Positions 8,511 through 17,720 are shown, counted from the first letter of the stretch. The stretch: 64,000 bases of DNA from Bradyrhizobium zhanjiangense (GCF_004114935.1 NZ_CP022221.1:744001-808000), one strand, 5' to 3'. Translations and numbers: made by a program. The notes: generated by a model from the letters alone, not told the origin.

Positions 8511-9319
8511 GGAGGTCGTGGCGCTCGATCGCCGCTATCGCCATTTCGCTGATCCCGTTCTTGCTCTTGTCGGTTGACGATAGCCAGGCGGCCAGGACGC
8601 GGAAGGCTGCAAAGACGCAAATGAGGGCGGCAGCGCCGGCCAAATGCGAGATGCCGAAATTCCGGATCGTCGTGGATGTCGGACACACCCCGGACTCCTA
8701 CGGCGCGTTGAGCGCGCGCAATGATCCGGAGTTCGGCTTCAACTTCCGTCTCGCAAGTCTGATCGCAGCAAAGCTCAAGTCCGAAGGCTTTGCCGCAACC
8801 CGCCTGCTCGTCACGGACGGCAAGGCGAGGGCGAGCCTGTTCAAGCGCGTCAGTGCCGCGAATGACGGCCGGACCGATCTGTTCCTCTCGGTCCATCACG
8901 ATTCGGTGCCGGACAAGCTGCTCGAGAGCTGGGAATTCGACGGCGCCAACAGCTATTTCAGCGACCGCTTTTCGGGACATTCGCTGTTCGTGTCGCACCA
9001 GAATCCGCACTTCGCCACCAGCCTGTTGCTGGCCCGGATGATCGGCAGGCAGTTGAAGGAGCAGGGCCTGCACTATGCGAGGCAATACACCCTTCCGGTG
9101 ATGGGCCGCTACCGGCACCAGCTGCTGGACAAGGACGTCGGCGTCTACCGCTACGACGGGCTCGTCGTGCTCTCGCGGACGAGAAGCGCCGCGGTGCTGC
9201 TCGAGGCCGGCTCGATCATCAACCGCGACGAGGAGATGGAAATGAATTCGTCGGAGCGGCAGGACGCGGTTGCGGGGGCCGTTGCGGCCGCGATGAGGGA
9301 GTTTTGCGAGCGGCGGTAG
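8507..9319 (+). CDS. N-acetylmuramoyl-L-alanine amidase (Amidase_3), secreted
   Basis: 270-aa zinc amidase predicted to cleave the MurNAc-L-Ala bond of peptidoglycan in the periplasm. A signal peptide (RRSWRSIAAIAISLIPFLLL..., about 1-29) is present. Zinc ligands look to be His in VVDVGHTPDS, Glu in NDPEFGFNF and His in SVHHDS, with the catalytic Glu in VLLEAGSII. The GTG start at 8507 is chosen because GGGGGAG precedes it by 8 bases and it abuts the dioxygenase stop. Lacks an AMIN domain, so targeting differs from AmiC-type proteins. An amidase coupled to a dioxygenase is an unusual pairing. Confidence 0.88.
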   Translation: MRRSWRSIAAIAISLIPFLLLSVDDSQAARTRKAAKTQMRAAAPAKCEMPKFRIVVDVGHTPDSYGALSARNDPEFGFNFRLASLIAAKLKSEGFAATRLLVTDGKARASLFKRVSAANDGRTDLFLSVHHDSVPDKLLESWEFDGANSYFSDRFSGHSLFVSHQNPHFATSLLLARMIGRQLKEQGLHYARQYTLPVMGRYRHQLLDKDVGVYRYDGLVVLSRTRSAAVLLEAGSIINRDEEMEMNSSERQDAVAGAVAAAMREFCERR

Positions 9320-9346
9320 ATTGCTTCGCTGCGCTTGCAATGACGA
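9319..9346. repeat. Half-copy of family A palindrome
   Basis: Right arm only (gattgcttcgct...gcaatgacg) of the family A element seen complete at 11.9, 33.6 and 54.0 kb. It lies between the convergent amidase and antiporter genes. Confidence 0.6.
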
Positions 9347-9353
9347 CAGGAAG

Positions 9354-10961
9354 CTACAGCGGCGCGCCCCGATACTCTCTGTTTGCCAAACTCGCCTCCT
9401 CCAGATCGAGATCCCGCTCGATCCGCCGCCGCGTCTCGTCGGTGATCTGACCGTCGCGCAAGAGGTCGTGGATGAATTTGCGCTCGGCGACGATCAGCTC
9501 CCGGGTCAGTGCGATGCCGGCGGCGGAGACGTCGTGGTGGGTGGGATCGAGCAAATCCGGAAGCTGATTGATGCGGATCTCGTGGCGGGCACGAAGGAGC
9601 CGCATCACCTCGTCCGATACCTCCTTCTCCGCGGTCAGCGCGTCGAGCGACCTCAGTGCGGCGTCAAGCGCCTGGCGGCGTGCTGCGATCTCGGCCTCGT
9701 GCTCGCTGACATGCTCGTTGCGGCCGGCCTCGGCAATGCCGAGCCAGCGCACCACTGGCGGCAGCGTCAGGCCGACGCCGATCAGCGTGATGAAGATGAC
9801 GCCGAAGGCGACGAACAGAATCAGGTCACGGTACGGAAATGCTTCGCCGTCCGGAAGCGTGAACGGCAGCGCCAGTGCCGCCGCCAGCGACACCGCGCCG
9901 CGCACGCCGGTGAAGGCGAGCGTGAACGCCCATTGCCAGGGCGGCGACGGATCGCGCTGGCGCAGCGATTTGCTGAGCATCCGCGGCAGATAGGTCGCGG
10001 GATAGAGCCAGGCGAAGCGCGCGATCACGACGATCACCAGAACCACGGCGGTCGCGATCAGGATATCGTCGAGCGGAAAGGCCTTCGACTTCTCGTAAAG
10101 CGCGCGCATCTGGAAGCCGGTGAGCAGGAACAAGAGGCCCTCGATCAAATAGATCACGAGGTCCCAGAAGAAGATGCCCTGCAGCCGCGTCGCGGAAGAA
10201 ATCAGCAGCGGACCGTTCCAGCTCACATAAAGCCCGCAGGCGACCGTTGCGATCACTCCGGAGCCGCCGACATGCTCGGGCAGCCAGTAGGAGACGTAAG
10301 GCGTGATCAGCGACAGCGTGAGCTCGACCTGCGGATCACCCGACCATTTGCGGAAACGCAGGGAAAGCCACCCGACGCCGATGCCGAAGGCGATCTCGCC
10401 GGCGATGATGAGGAGGAATTCGCCGGCCGCCAGCGGCAGCGAGAAATGCCCGACCATGATCGCGGCGAGCGCAAAGCGGTAGAGGATCAACGCGGTGGCG
10501 TCGTTGGCGAGCCCTTCGCCCTCGAGCACGACCAGGATCCGGCGCGGCATGTGCAGCCGGCGCGCGATCGCGAGCGGCGCCACCACGTCGGGCGGCGCGA
10601 CGATGGCCCCCAGCAGGAAGCCGATGGTCCACGGCAGGCCGATCATGTAATGCGTGGCGGCCGCCACCATGGCTGCAGTGAAGATCACCGCGCCGACTGC
10701 GAGCAGCACAATCGGACGCAAATTCTTCTTGAACTCGCGCCAGCTCATGGCGACGCTTGCCGAGTAGATCAGCGGTGGCAGCACCAGCAGCAGCACCAGC
10801 TCCGGCGGCAGTTCCACCGATGGCATGCCCGGCACGAAGGCGAGGCCGACGCCGGCCAGCATCAGCAGGATGGCGGGGGCGACGTTGAAGCGGCGTGCGG
10901 CCAGCGCCACGCCTGCCAGCACGGCCAGCAGGATGAGAAAGGTCTGAAACTTCGCTTCCAT
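9354..10961 (-). CDS. CPA1-family Na+/H+ antiporter
   Basis: Inner-membrane monovalent cation/proton exchanger, 535 aa. About a dozen hydrophobic helices span residues 5-410, with CPA1 signature regions: LPPLIYSASVAMSWREFKKN, GAIVAPPDVVAP (the family's TDPVAV-like unwound helix), and VVLEGEGLANDATALILYR (with the ND pair of the ion site). The TGVRGAVSLAAALALP segment is also diagnostic. A charged cytoplasmic tail of about 110 residues (EAEIAARRQALDAALRSL...) may be regulatory. The ribosome site is weak. The gene stands alone, convergent with the amidase. Could transport K+ rather than Na+. Confidence 0.92.
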   Translation of the reverse strand: MEAKFQTFLILLAVLAGVALAARRFNVAPAILLMLAGVGLAFVPGMPSVELPPELVLLLVLPPLIYSASVAMSWREFKKNLRPIVLLAVGAVIFTAAMVAAATHYMIGLPWTIGFLLGAIVAPPDVVAPLAIARRLHMPRRILVVLEGEGLANDATALILYRFALAAIMVGHFSLPLAAGEFLLIIAGEIAFGIGVGWLSLRFRKWSGDPQVELTLSLITPYVSYWLPEHVGGSGVIATVACGLYVSWNGPLLISSATRLQGIFFWDLVIYLIEGLLFLLTGFQMRALYEKSKAFPLDDILIATAVVLVIVVIARFAWLYPATYLPRMLSKSLRQRDPSPPWQWAFTLAFTGVRGAVSLAAALALPFTLPDGEAFPYRDLILFVAFGVIFITLIGVGLTLPPVVRWLGIAEAGRNEHVSEHEAEIAARRQALDAALRSLDALTAEKEVSDEVMRLLRARHEIRINQLPDLLDPTHHDVSAAGIALTRELIVAERKFIHDLLRDGQITDETRRRIERDLDLEEASLANREYRGAPL

Positions 10962-11009
10962 GACGGTCTGTCTTGACCCGGAAGCGACTGCTGCGTCAAT
11001 GCGCGCGGC

Positions 11010-11867
11010 TCACGCCAGCCGCTCGGCCACCATCCGCCCGATCCGCGCGAACGCCGCCGCGATCTGTGCGGCGCTCGGCGTGCCGCCCTGGGTATAGGCC
11101 GCGATCAGGATCGGGGCATCCGGCCGCGGCCACACCACCGCGATATCGCCCGATGCGTCCTTGCCGTTGTTGCCGGTCTTGTCGCCGATCCTCCAGCCTG
11201 CCGGCACGCCGCCGCGCAGCCGGTTTGCGCCGGTCTTGCAGTTCACGATCCATTCGGTGAGCTGCGCGCGCGAGGTCAGTGACAATGCTTCCCCCAGCAC
11301 GAGGCGGCGCAGGTTTCCGGCCATCGCCGCCGGCGTCGTGGTGTCCCGGGGATCGCCCGGCCGGGAGCGGTTGAGTTCGGGCTCGTTGTGGTCGAGCCGC
11401 GAGGTGGTATCGCCGATCGATCGCCAGAACGCGGTGAGCGCGGCCGGCCCGCCGATCCGCGCCAGCAGCAGATTGGCGCAGGTGTTGTCGCTGAGCTCGA
11501 CGATCGCCTTGCACATCTCAGTGACCGACATTGCGCCGGCCGCGAGATTTTGCTTGGCAACCGGCGCGTACTCCAAGAGGTCGGCTTGGCCGTAAGGAAT
11601 CATAGCCGCAAGCTGCTCCTCGCCGCGATCGACCCGCGCCAGTACACAAGCGGCGAGCGAGGCCTTGAATGTCGAGCACATCACGAACCGTTCGTCGGCG
11701 CGCCAGGCGAGCTTTGCGCCGGTCGCGAGGTTCTCCGCATAGACCCCGATCCGCCCGCCGCTCTCGCGTTCGTAGGTTTCGAGCTCAGGCGGCGCAGCCG
11801 CGGCAAGCGCGGGAGAAGCGGCCATCCAGCACAGCGAGGCGAGCAGGGCGCGGCGATCGAGAGACAT
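11010..11867 (-). CDS. bla: Class A beta-lactamase
   Basis: 285-aa serine beta-lactamase exported to the periplasm. All class A motifs are present: the nucleophile S65-T-F-K, S126-D-N, the omega-loop Glu in E162-P-E-L-N, and K230-T-G. The N-terminus MSLDRRALLASLCWMAASPALAAA has twin arginines followed by a hydrophobic core, so Tat export is likely. A cysteine sits just before the active serine, as in many environmental class A enzymes, but no partner follows KTG (NNGK), so the carbapenemase-type disulfide is absent. The start at 11867 is chosen for the signal peptide; ATGs upstream would run into a palindromic repeat. No ampR-like regulator is adjacent. Confidence 0.93.
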   Translation of the reverse strand: MSLDRRALLASLCWMAASPALAAAAPPELETYERESGGRIGVYAENLATGAKLAWRADERFVMCSTFKASLAACVLARVDRGEEQLAAMIPYGQADLLEYAPVAKQNLAAGAMSVTEMCKAIVELSDNTCANLLLARIGGPAALTAFWRSIGDTTSRLDHNEPELNRSRPGDPRDTTTPAAMAGNLRRLVLGEALSLTSRAQLTEWIVNCKTGANRLRGGVPAGWRIGDKTGNNGKDASGDIAVVWPRPDAPILIAAYTQGGTPSAAQIAAAFARIGRMVAERLA

Positions 11868-11921
11868 GGGGGACTTTCGGGCGAGTGTGGCAGGGAGATG
11901 TAGCTTATGCTCCATCCGCAC

Positions 11922-12008
11922 CGTCATTGCGAGCGCAGCGAAGCAATCCAGAGTCTCTCCGCGGAGGGATTCTGGATTGCTTCGTCGCAAGGGCTCCTCG
12001 CAATGACG
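11922..12008. repeat. Palindromic intergenic repeat, family A copy 1
   Basis: Arms cgtcattgcgagc / cgcaatgacg at the ends and gaagcaatccaga / tctggattgcttcg inside. Between the beta-lactamase promoter side and the NTF2-like gene. Confidence 0.85.
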
Positions 12009-12089
12009 TGTGGCGAGAGTTGGCCCCGCACTGACGGAGAATAGAAGAGAGCGAGTCCGAATTCGGGCAGCGGAGGGTCGAGAGACCCT

Positions 12090-12464
12090 TCACTCCCTCA
12101 GGTCGTACCGATACGACTTCGACACGATCTGCCAGCCGTCGGCGAGTTTCATCGCCACCAAATAGTCGGTGAAATAGCGCGGCGGCAATTGGCACCGGAC
12201 CTTGATGAAGGCGGTGTTGTCGTCCGAACGGTCGATGGTGACGATGAAATCCTCGCGCGGCTTGCCTTCGGCCTTGCCGGAGGGGCGCTTGCGCACGCGG
12301 TCGAGCCAGTCCGGCACGGTCAGCACCTGCAATTCGCCCTTCTCGACCCAGCGCAGGTCGGCGGAGGGATGGAAGATGGCGCCGAGCTTTTCGGCGTCGC
12401 CCTCATAGAGGCCGTCGAAATAGGATTGCACGACGGCTTCGACACTTGAACGATTTGGGCTCAT
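12090..12464 (-). CDS. NTF2-like (SnoaL/lumazine-binding-like) protein
   Basis: 124-aa protein with the NTF2-like cone fold: N-terminal helix 'VEAVVQSYFDGLYEGDAEKLGAIFHPSADLRWV', a central basic segment, and terminal strands 'FIKVRCQLPPRYFTDYLVAMKLADGWQIVSKSYRY'. The pattern matches the putative lumazine-binding/nuclear-transport-factor-2 group, whose members are diverse small enzymes or ligand binders. No signal peptide. GAAGGGAT precedes the ATG. Divergent from the GFA gene with about 90 bp between. Function unknown. Confidence 0.82.
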   Translation of the reverse strand: MSPNRSSVEAVVQSYFDGLYEGDAEKLGAIFHPSADLRWVEKGELQVLTVPDWLDRVRKRPSGKAEGKPREDFIVTIDRSDDNTAFIKVRCQLPPRYFTDYLVAMKLADGWQIVSKSYRYDLRE

Positions 12465-12557
12465 GGGTCATCCCTTCGAATGATGGCTTGGGGTGAACTT
12501 AGTCGTGCGCATCAAAATGCGCTATGGGTGTCTGTCGCCAATTGCGAGGACGCTGAA

Positions 12558-12986
12558 ATGACCGCATCAGAGAAATCGAACGCCCGTATCCTGATCGGCG
12601 AATGCTATTGCCGCACCGTGCGCTTCGAGGTGGCGGATGCGTTCTCCTATGCGATGAACTGCCACTGCTCGAACTGTCGCCGCACCACCGGCGCCGCCTT
12701 CAAGCCGTTCGCCGGCATTACCCAGGACCAGCTCCGCATCGTCAGGGGCGGCGACCAGCGAATCATTTTCGGCGACGACACCACCCATGACGCGCACTGC
12801 GCCCGGTGCGGCTCGCTGCTCTATTCCCGGGTGCGTGGAGGAGCATGGGTCCATGTTGCCATGGGAACCCTGGTCGATACCCCCTCGATCCGGCCGAGCG
12901 CCCATATTTTCGTGGGCTCGAAGGCGCCCTGGCATGAAATTACGGACAATCTGCCGCAATATCGGGAGCACATCGGCGTTGTCTGA
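12558..12986 (+). CDS. GFA-family (glutathione-dependent formaldehyde-activating enzyme-like) protein
   Basis: 142-aa zinc protein of the GFA/CENP-V fold. Zinc-binding cysteines are all visible: GECYCRTVRFE, NCHCSNCRRTTG and HCARCGSLLY. The last third (VAMGTLVDTPSIRPSAHIFVGSKAPWHEI) is the conserved family tail. The start at 12558 (MTASEKSN) follows GAGG by 9 bases; the frame upstream is less likely. Family members include Paracoccus Gfa, but most are uncharacterised, so formaldehyde chemistry is not implied. Confidence 0.88.
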   Translation: MTASEKSNARILIGECYCRTVRFEVADAFSYAMNCHCSNCRRTTGAAFKPFAGITQDQLRIVRGGDQRIIFGDDTTHDAHCARCGSLLYSRVRGGAWVHVAMGTLVDTPSIRPSAHIFVGSKAPWHEITDNLPQYREHIGVV

Positions 12987-13155
12987 GGGAACCCGATCCT
13001 CCCGGCGAACCCGCGATCCCGCTGGTGCGACAAACAAAAGTGGCCTTTCCGCTTGTCGTTGGCACCTTCGTGACCTCCATCACAAGCGCCCGCGGTGGAT
13101 CTTGCTAAAGCGGTCCCAAAGGGCCCAAGCGGCCCCGAATTTCGGAAGTCGTGTC

Positions 13156-14964
13156 ATGCGCAATTTGCTCAGACTTTGTCCGCTTCTCCTCGCCCTCGCG
13201 CTGCTGCTCGGCGCCCAACCTGCTTTCGCCGGCAAGCGCGTTGCGCTGGTGCTCGCCAATTCGGCCTATCAGCACGCGCCGTCGCTGGCCAATCCCGTCA
13301 ATGACGGTTCGGTGATGGCGAAGACGCTGAAGGAGGCCGGCTTCGATGTCGTCGATTCCCGGCACGATTTGTCGGCGCTGGATACGCGGCGGGTACTCCG
13401 CGACTTTGCGGATGCGACCCGCGATGCCGACATCGCCGTGGTCTACTATGCCGGCCACGGCATCGAGGTCGAAGGCTCCAACTATCTGATCCCCGTCGAT
13501 GCCAAGCTCGAGCGCGACACCGACGTCTACGACGAGGCGCTTTCGCTCGATCGCATCCTGGTCGCGGTCGAGCCCGCAAAGCAGCTCCGCCTGGTGATCC
13601 TGGATGCCTGCCGCGACAATCCGTTCGGCAAGAGGATGAAGCGCACGATTGCTTCGCGCGGCATCGGCCGCGGCCTCGCCCAGGTCGAGCCGACCAGCCC
13701 CAACACGCTGATCGCCTATTCGGCCAAGGCCGGCTTCACGGCGCAGGACGGCGACGGCGCCAACAGCCCGTTCACGGTGGCGCTGTCGAAGCATCTGACG
13801 ACGCCAGGCCTCGACGTCCGTCGCGCCTTCGGCTTCGTGCGCGACGACGTGCTCAAGTCGACCGGCAACAAGCAGGAGCCGTTCGTCTATGGCTCGCTCG
13901 GCGGCGAGGATGTTCCGCTGGTGCCGGTGAAGATGACGGCTGCGGCCCCCGCGCCTGCGGCGAACCCGCAGGCCGATATCCGCCGCGATTACGAGCTCGC
14001 GCTCCAGGTCGGCAACAGAGCGGCGTGGGATGCCTTCCTCGCCCAGCATCCCGACGGTTTCTATGCGAGCCTTGCCAAGCTCCAGGTCGAGAAGATCGGC
14101 GCCGAGCAGGCTCATGCCGCGGCGATCGCGAAGGCGAAGCAGGCCGAGGCCGAGCGCGATCGTCTCGCCGCCCTCGGCGCGCAGAAGGATGCGCAGGTCA
14201 AGGCTGCGGCCGATGCGAAAGCCGCCGAACAGGCGCAGCTTGCCGCCCAGAAAGCGAAGGAGCAGGCGCAGCAGCAGGCCGCCGTGGCTGAGCAGCAGCG
14301 CGTCGACCTCGCCGCTGCGGCACCGGGCGCTGCCCCGGCCAGCACGGCCAGCACCAACGTCGCCGCGCTGACGCCTGCGATTGCACCGGCCGATCTCAGC
14401 CGCTCGGTGCAGACCGAACTCGGCCGCGTCGGCTGCTTCTCCGGGCAGGCCGACGGCAATTGGAATACGTCGTCGCAGCGGTCGCTGTCGCAGTTCAACC
14501 GTTATGCCGGCACCAAGCTCGACGTGAAGGTGGCGAGCACCGATGCGCTCGATGCGGTCAAGTCAAAACCGTCGCGCGTCTGCCCGCTGGTCTGTGAGCA
14601 CGGCTTCAAGGCCGACGGCGACAAGTGCAGCAAGATCGTCTGTCGTGACGGCTATGCGGTCAACGACGACAATGAGTGCGAGAAGCAGCGTGCCGCCAAG
14701 CCCGCAACGGCCAAGCGTGTAACTGCCAAGCGCGACGACGGAGATGAGCGTCCTGCACGGCAGCGTCGGCAGTCCGCTGGCGCAGCGGGCGGTTATGGCG
14801 CCGCTGCCGGCATTGCTGCTGCCGCTGGCGCCGGCCGCGCGACAGGTGGCGGGCAGGTCTACTGCAATAGCGGTGGCTGCCGTCCGGTGCATCGCGGCTG
14901 CCGTCTCGAATATCGCGGCGGCGGCGGCCCCGGCAACGACGCCAATGCCGAGGTCTGTTACTAG
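13156..14964 (+). CDS. Secreted caspase-like (peptidase C14) protein with coiled-coil and peptidoglycan-binding-like tail
   Basis: 602 aa. Residues 1-25 are a signal peptide ending QPAFA. Residues 26-265 form a metacaspase/caspase-like domain with the catalytic dyad in VVYYAGHG (His101) and VILDACRDNPF (Cys152). Residues about 310-380 are an Ala/Gln/Lys-rich coiled coil. Residues about 415-480 resemble a peptidoglycan-binding-like repeat (SRSVQTELGRVGCFSGQADGNW). Then comes a cysteine-rich stretch with 'CEHGFKADGDKC..CRDGYAVNDDNEC', an Arg/Lys linker and a low-complexity Gly/Ala tail with further cysteines. Probably a periplasmic or envelope protease or scaffold; the target is unknown. No obvious operon partner. 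Confidence 0.85.
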   Translation: MRNLLRLCPLLLALALLLGAQPAFAGKRVALVLANSAYQHAPSLANPVNDGSVMAKTLKEAGFDVVDSRHDLSALDTRRVLRDFADATRDADIAVVYYAGHGIEVEGSNYLIPVDAKLERDTDVYDEALSLDRILVAVEPAKQLRLVILDACRDNPFGKRMKRTIASRGIGRGLAQVEPTSPNTLIAYSAKAGFTAQDGDGANSPFTVALSKHLTTPGLDVRRAFGFVRDDVLKSTGNKQEPFVYGSLGGEDVPLVPVKMTAAAPAPAANPQADIRRDYELALQVGNRAAWDAFLAQHPDGFYASLAKLQVEKIGAEQAHAAAIAKAKQAEAERDRLAALGAQKDAQVKAAADAKAAEQAQLAAQKAKEQAQQQAAVAEQQRVDLAAAAPGAAPASTASTNVAALTPAIAPADLSRSVQTELGRVGCFSGQADGNWNTSSQRSLSQFNRYAGTKLDVKVASTDALDAVKSKPSRVCPLVCEHGFKADGDKCSKIVCRDGYAVNDDNECEKQRAAKPATAKRVTAKRDDGDERPARQRRQSAGAAGGYGAAAGIAAAAGAGRATGGGQVYCNSGGCRPVHRGCRLEYRGGGGPGNDANAEVCY

Positions 14965-14985
14965 CGATCGCGGTATCCCCACATG

Positions 14986-15090
14986 GTCGTCCTGGCGAAA
15001 GCCAGGACCCATTGCCACCGGCCTTGATTTGGCAACTCAGCGCAGCAACTTCTCCCTGGGGTAATGGGTCCTGGCTTTCGCCAGGACGAC
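14986..15090. repeat. Palindromic intergenic repeat, family B copy 3
   Basis: Near-perfect long foldback: ggtcgtcctggcgaaagcca at the left and the complementary arm at 15065-15090. The core differs from other copies (ggcaactcagcgcagc). Lies between convergent genes. Confidence 0.85.
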
Positions 15091-15104
15091 TCCCTGGAGT
15101 GAGT

Positions 15105-15788
15105 TCAGGTCGCAATCGCGCTTGCAGCGATGTTCACCGTCAGCGCCAACAACGCCGTGTTGTAGATGAAGGACACGATGCCGTGCGCCGTCGCCGTGCG
15201 GCGGATGGTCTTGTCGGTGATGCCGACGTCGGAGACCTGCGCGGTCATGCCGATCACGAACGAGAAATAGACGAAATCCCAATAATCGGCGTGGTCTTCC
15301 TTGTCGCCGCTCGGAAACTGAAGGCCTCCTGCCGTACCGTGCCGATAATAATCATGCGCGTAATGCAGCGCGAAGGTCGTGTGCACCGCAGCCCATGACA
15401 GCGCGATCGTGGTGATCGCGATCGTCAGCTCCAGGACGCCGCGATGCGACGTGCCGAGCTCGGAGACGATCGCCGCGATGCTGGCGAAGGCGCCGGTCGC
15501 CGTCACCAGCAGGATGACGAAGCGGCCGTCGTCCTGCATCGCGGCGGCGCGACGGATGTGCTGGTGGTCGTTGCACAGCATCATCGCATAGACCAGCACG
15601 AGATAGACCGCGATCAGCGCGTCCCAGCCGAACAAGAGCCGCGTCACCAGCCGGTGCGTGCCCGGCAGCAGCAGGCAGACGAGGACGCCGATAGCGAGTG
15701 CGATGAACGTTCGCGGCCGGGCATAAAGCAGCCGCATCGGCCGCGACATCTGGCGGAAGCGGACGAGGACGGGATCTTCTTTTTGCAT
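15105..15788 (-). CDS. DUF1345 integral membrane protein
   Basis: 227-aa polytopic membrane protein of the DUF1345 family, function unknown. Hydrophobic helices lie at about residues 22-42, 50-68, 85-105, 117-137 and 195-220. The segment 'HTTFALHYAHDYY' and the following 'GDKEDHADYWDFVYFSFVIGMTAQVSDVGIT' are the conserved family block. The ATG at 15788 (MQKEDPVL) is chosen; an ATG ten codons upstream (15818) is also possible and neither has a good ribosome site. Separated from ispA by a repeat of about 120 bp. Confidence 0.85.
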   Translation of the reverse strand: MQKEDPVLVRFRQMSRPMRLLYARPRTFIALAIGVLVCLLLPGTHRLVTRLLFGWDALIAVYLVLVYAMMLCNDHQHIRRAAAMQDDGRFVILLVTATGAFASIAAIVSELGTSHRGVLELTIAITTIALSWAAVHTTFALHYAHDYYRHGTAGGLQFPSGDKEDHADYWDFVYFSFVIGMTAQVSDVGITDKTIRRTATAHGIVSFIYNTALLALTVNIAASAIAT

Positions 15789-15828
15789 GCAGATCGTCCG
15801 GTAAGTCCTGAGCGACATCGCTGGTGCG

Positions 15829-15949
15829 CTCCCTCCCCCGCTTGCGGGGGAGGGTTGGGGAGAGGGTGTCTCCACAAGCGAAAACCCCCGAGGGGAGAGA
15901 GCCCTCACCCGCGCCTTCGGCGCGACCTCTCCCGCAAGCGGGAGAGGTG
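15829..15949. repeat. Palindromic repeat, family E copy 1
   Basis: Two nested hairpins: ctcccccgc-ttgc-gggggag on the left and acctctcccgc-aagc-gggagaggt on the right. Outer complementarity is gagagggtg / agccctcac. Purine/pyrimidine-skewed arms suit a transcription stop or RNA-stability element between ispA and the DUF1345 gene. Confidence 0.75.
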
Positions 15950-15960
15950 CAAACCCAACG

Positions 15961-16884
15961 TCAGTTCTTCCGTTCGGCGACGAAGCGCGCCGCGGCTTGC
16001 AGCACGGCGGCGCGGTCGCCGAAGATCGACACGGCGCTGTCGGCGCGCGCGAGCAGGTCGCGCACGCGCTGCTTGGCGCCTTCGATGCCGAGCTGGGTGA
16101 CGAAGGTGGTCTTGCCGAGCGCGGCGTCCTGGCCCGAAGGCTTGCCGAGCGCTGCCGCATCGCCTTCGACGTCGAGCAGGTCGTCCGCGATCTGGAAGGC
16201 CTCGCCGAGCGCGCGGCCGTAATCGTCGAGCGCCTGGTATTCTTTCTGCGAGGCCTGGCCGAGGATCGCACCGGCGATGCAGCCATAGCGCAGCAGTGCG
16301 CCGGTCTTCATCTGCTGAATACGGGCGACATCGATCGGTTCGTTGCCGCCGAAGCGGCCTTCGCCGGCGAGATCGAGGATCTGGCCACCGACCATGCCGC
16401 CAATGCCGGCGCAGCGCGCCAGCGCGCGCGTCAACAGCAGCCGCACATTGGCATCGCGATGGATCTCGTCGCGGGTGACGATGTCGAAGGCGAGCGTCAA
16501 CAGGCCGTCGCCGGCGAGGATCGCGGTGGCGTCGTCGGTCTGCTTGTGCAGGGTGGGGCGGCCGCGGCGCAGGTCCGAATTGTCCATGGCCGGCAGATCG
16601 TCATGGATCAGCGAATAGCAGTGAATGCATTCGAGCGCGGCGCCCACGAGCAGTGCCGCTTCGCGCGGAACGCCGAATACGGTCGCGCTCTCGACCACAA
16701 GGAACGGCCGAAGACGCTTGCCGCCGTTCAGGCTCGAATAGCGCATTGCGTCCATCAGTCGCTTGGGCCGGGCGATCTCGTCGTGCAGGATGTCGTCCGA
16801 CAGCAGGCGCCCGAGCAGGGCCTCGGTGTCATCAGCGGTCTTGTCCAGACGTTTGGCGAAATCGGACGGGGACGTGCCGGTCAT
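15961..16884 (-). CDS. ispA: Polyprenyl (farnesyl-type) diphosphate synthase
   Basis: 307-aa head-to-tail prenyl transferase, which condenses IPP with allylic diphosphates. The first Asp-rich motif is [18 protein letters not shown] with the two-residue insert typical of bacterial farnesyl synthases, and the second is [18 protein letters not shown] (IPP binding) and the KT of MKTGAL are also present. The ATG at 16884 (MTGTSPSDF) follows GGAG by 10 bases; the frame extends to a TTG at 16920 with no advantage. Chain length (C15 or C20) cannot be settled. Divergent from mtgA. Confidence 0.9.
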   Translation of the reverse strand: MTGTSPSDFAKRLDKTADDTEALLGRLLSDDILHDEIARPKRLMDAMRYSSLNGGKRLRPFLVVESATVFGVPREAALLVGAALECIHCYSLIHDDLPAMDNSDLRRGRPTLHKQTDDATAILAGDGLLTLAFDIVTRDEIHRDANVRLLLTRALARCAGIGGMVGGQILDLAGEGRFGGNEPIDVARIQQMKTGALLRYGCIAGAILGQASQKEYQALDDYGRALGEAFQIADDLLDVEGDAAALGKPSGQDAALGKTTFVTQLGIEGAKQRVRDLLARADSAVSIFGDRAAVLQAAARFVAERKN

Positions 16885-17045
16885 CAAGAAGGGCTCCAGA
16901 ACTAAAATTCGGCCGGACAATCCTTTATGCGCCCGCCTCAGTCAATCGTTTGGAAGGCCTAAAAAGTGCTGGAAAAGGCCAGAATTATCACAGACTTAAT
17001 GGCCCAGCCCGTGGCCGCGTTTCATTTTGCGCCGGAAAGGTCGAT

Positions 17046-17720
17046 TTGCGCATCGTCAAGATCCTGCTGGTCGTGCTCGCGGTCGTGGCTCTCGCGCCCT
17101 ATGTGATCGCGCCGTTTTACCGGACCGGCCATCCGGTTTCGACGCTGATGGCCTGGCGTTCGCTTCGGGGCGCGCCGATGCAGCGGCAATGGATCGATCT
17201 GGCGGCGATGTCGCCCTATCTGCCGCGGTCGGTGGTGGCAGCCGAGGACGCCCATTTCTGCAAGCATCGTGGCATCGACTGGGGTGCGCTGCGTGAGGCG
17301 ATCGATGACGCCCAGGAGGACGGTACGCCGTTCCGGGGCGCCTCCACCATCACTCAGCAGGTCGCAAAAAACCTGTTCCTCTGGCAGGGGCGGGACTTCG
17401 TCCGCAAGGCGCTGGAATTCCCGCTGGCGCTGTGGATCGACCTCGTCCTGCCCAAACCGCGGATCCTGGAGATTTACCTCAACATCGCAGAGCTCGGTCC
17501 ACAGGGGCAGTTTGGCGTCGAAGCGGCCAGCCTCTATGCCTTCGGCAAGTCGGCCGCCAACCTCTCCCCCCGGGAAGCCGCCCTTCTGGCCTCGACCCTG
17601 CCCAATCCGGTCAAACGCAGTGCCCGGACCCCGGGACCCGGTGTCAGGCGGCTGGCGGCGACCTATATGGCGCGGGGGCAGGCGAGCTCGCTTGCGACCT
17701 GCTGGCGCGAAAATCGCTGA
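17046..17720 (+). CDS. mtgA: Monofunctional biosynthetic peptidoglycan transglycosylase
   Basis: 224-aa GT51 enzyme polymerising lipid II into glycan strands on the periplasmic side. N-terminal anchor helix ([22 protein letters not shown]). Catalytic motifs: [13 protein letters not shown] (catalytic Glu), [27 protein letters not shown] and [12 protein letters not shown]. The likely start is a TTG at 17046, with GGAAAGG six bases upstream and the membrane helix immediately after; no ATG or GTG lies nearby in frame. Usual MtgA length. The following gene is rpmF, 170 bp away. Confidence 0.93.
   Translation: MRIVKILLVVLAVVALAPYVIAPFYRTGHPVSTLMAWRSLRGAPMQRQWIDLAAMSPYLPRSVVAAEDAHFCKHRGIDWGALREAIDDAQEDGTPFRGASTITQQVAKNLFLWQGRDFVRKALEFPLALWIDLVLPKPRILEIYLNIAELGPQGQFGVEAASLYAFGKSAANLSPREAALLASTLPNPVKRSARTPGPGVRRLAATYMARGQASSLATCWRENR

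Noticed and set aside
9321..10976. 551-codon plus-strand frame
   Set aside because: Antisense of the CPA1 antiporter, whose transmembrane signatures are unmistakable.
11010..11867. Recently acquired resistance gene
   Set aside because: Base composition matches neighbours, and there is no integron, transposase or regulator beside it; looks like a native environmental beta-lactamase.
11922..12008. Insertion sequence ends
   Set aside because: Palindromic repeat under 100 bp with no transposase; treated as a REP/MITE-like element.
13156..14964. Caspase-type defence (abortive infection) system
   Set aside because: The protein is exported and no effector, sensor or phage-defence gene is nearby.
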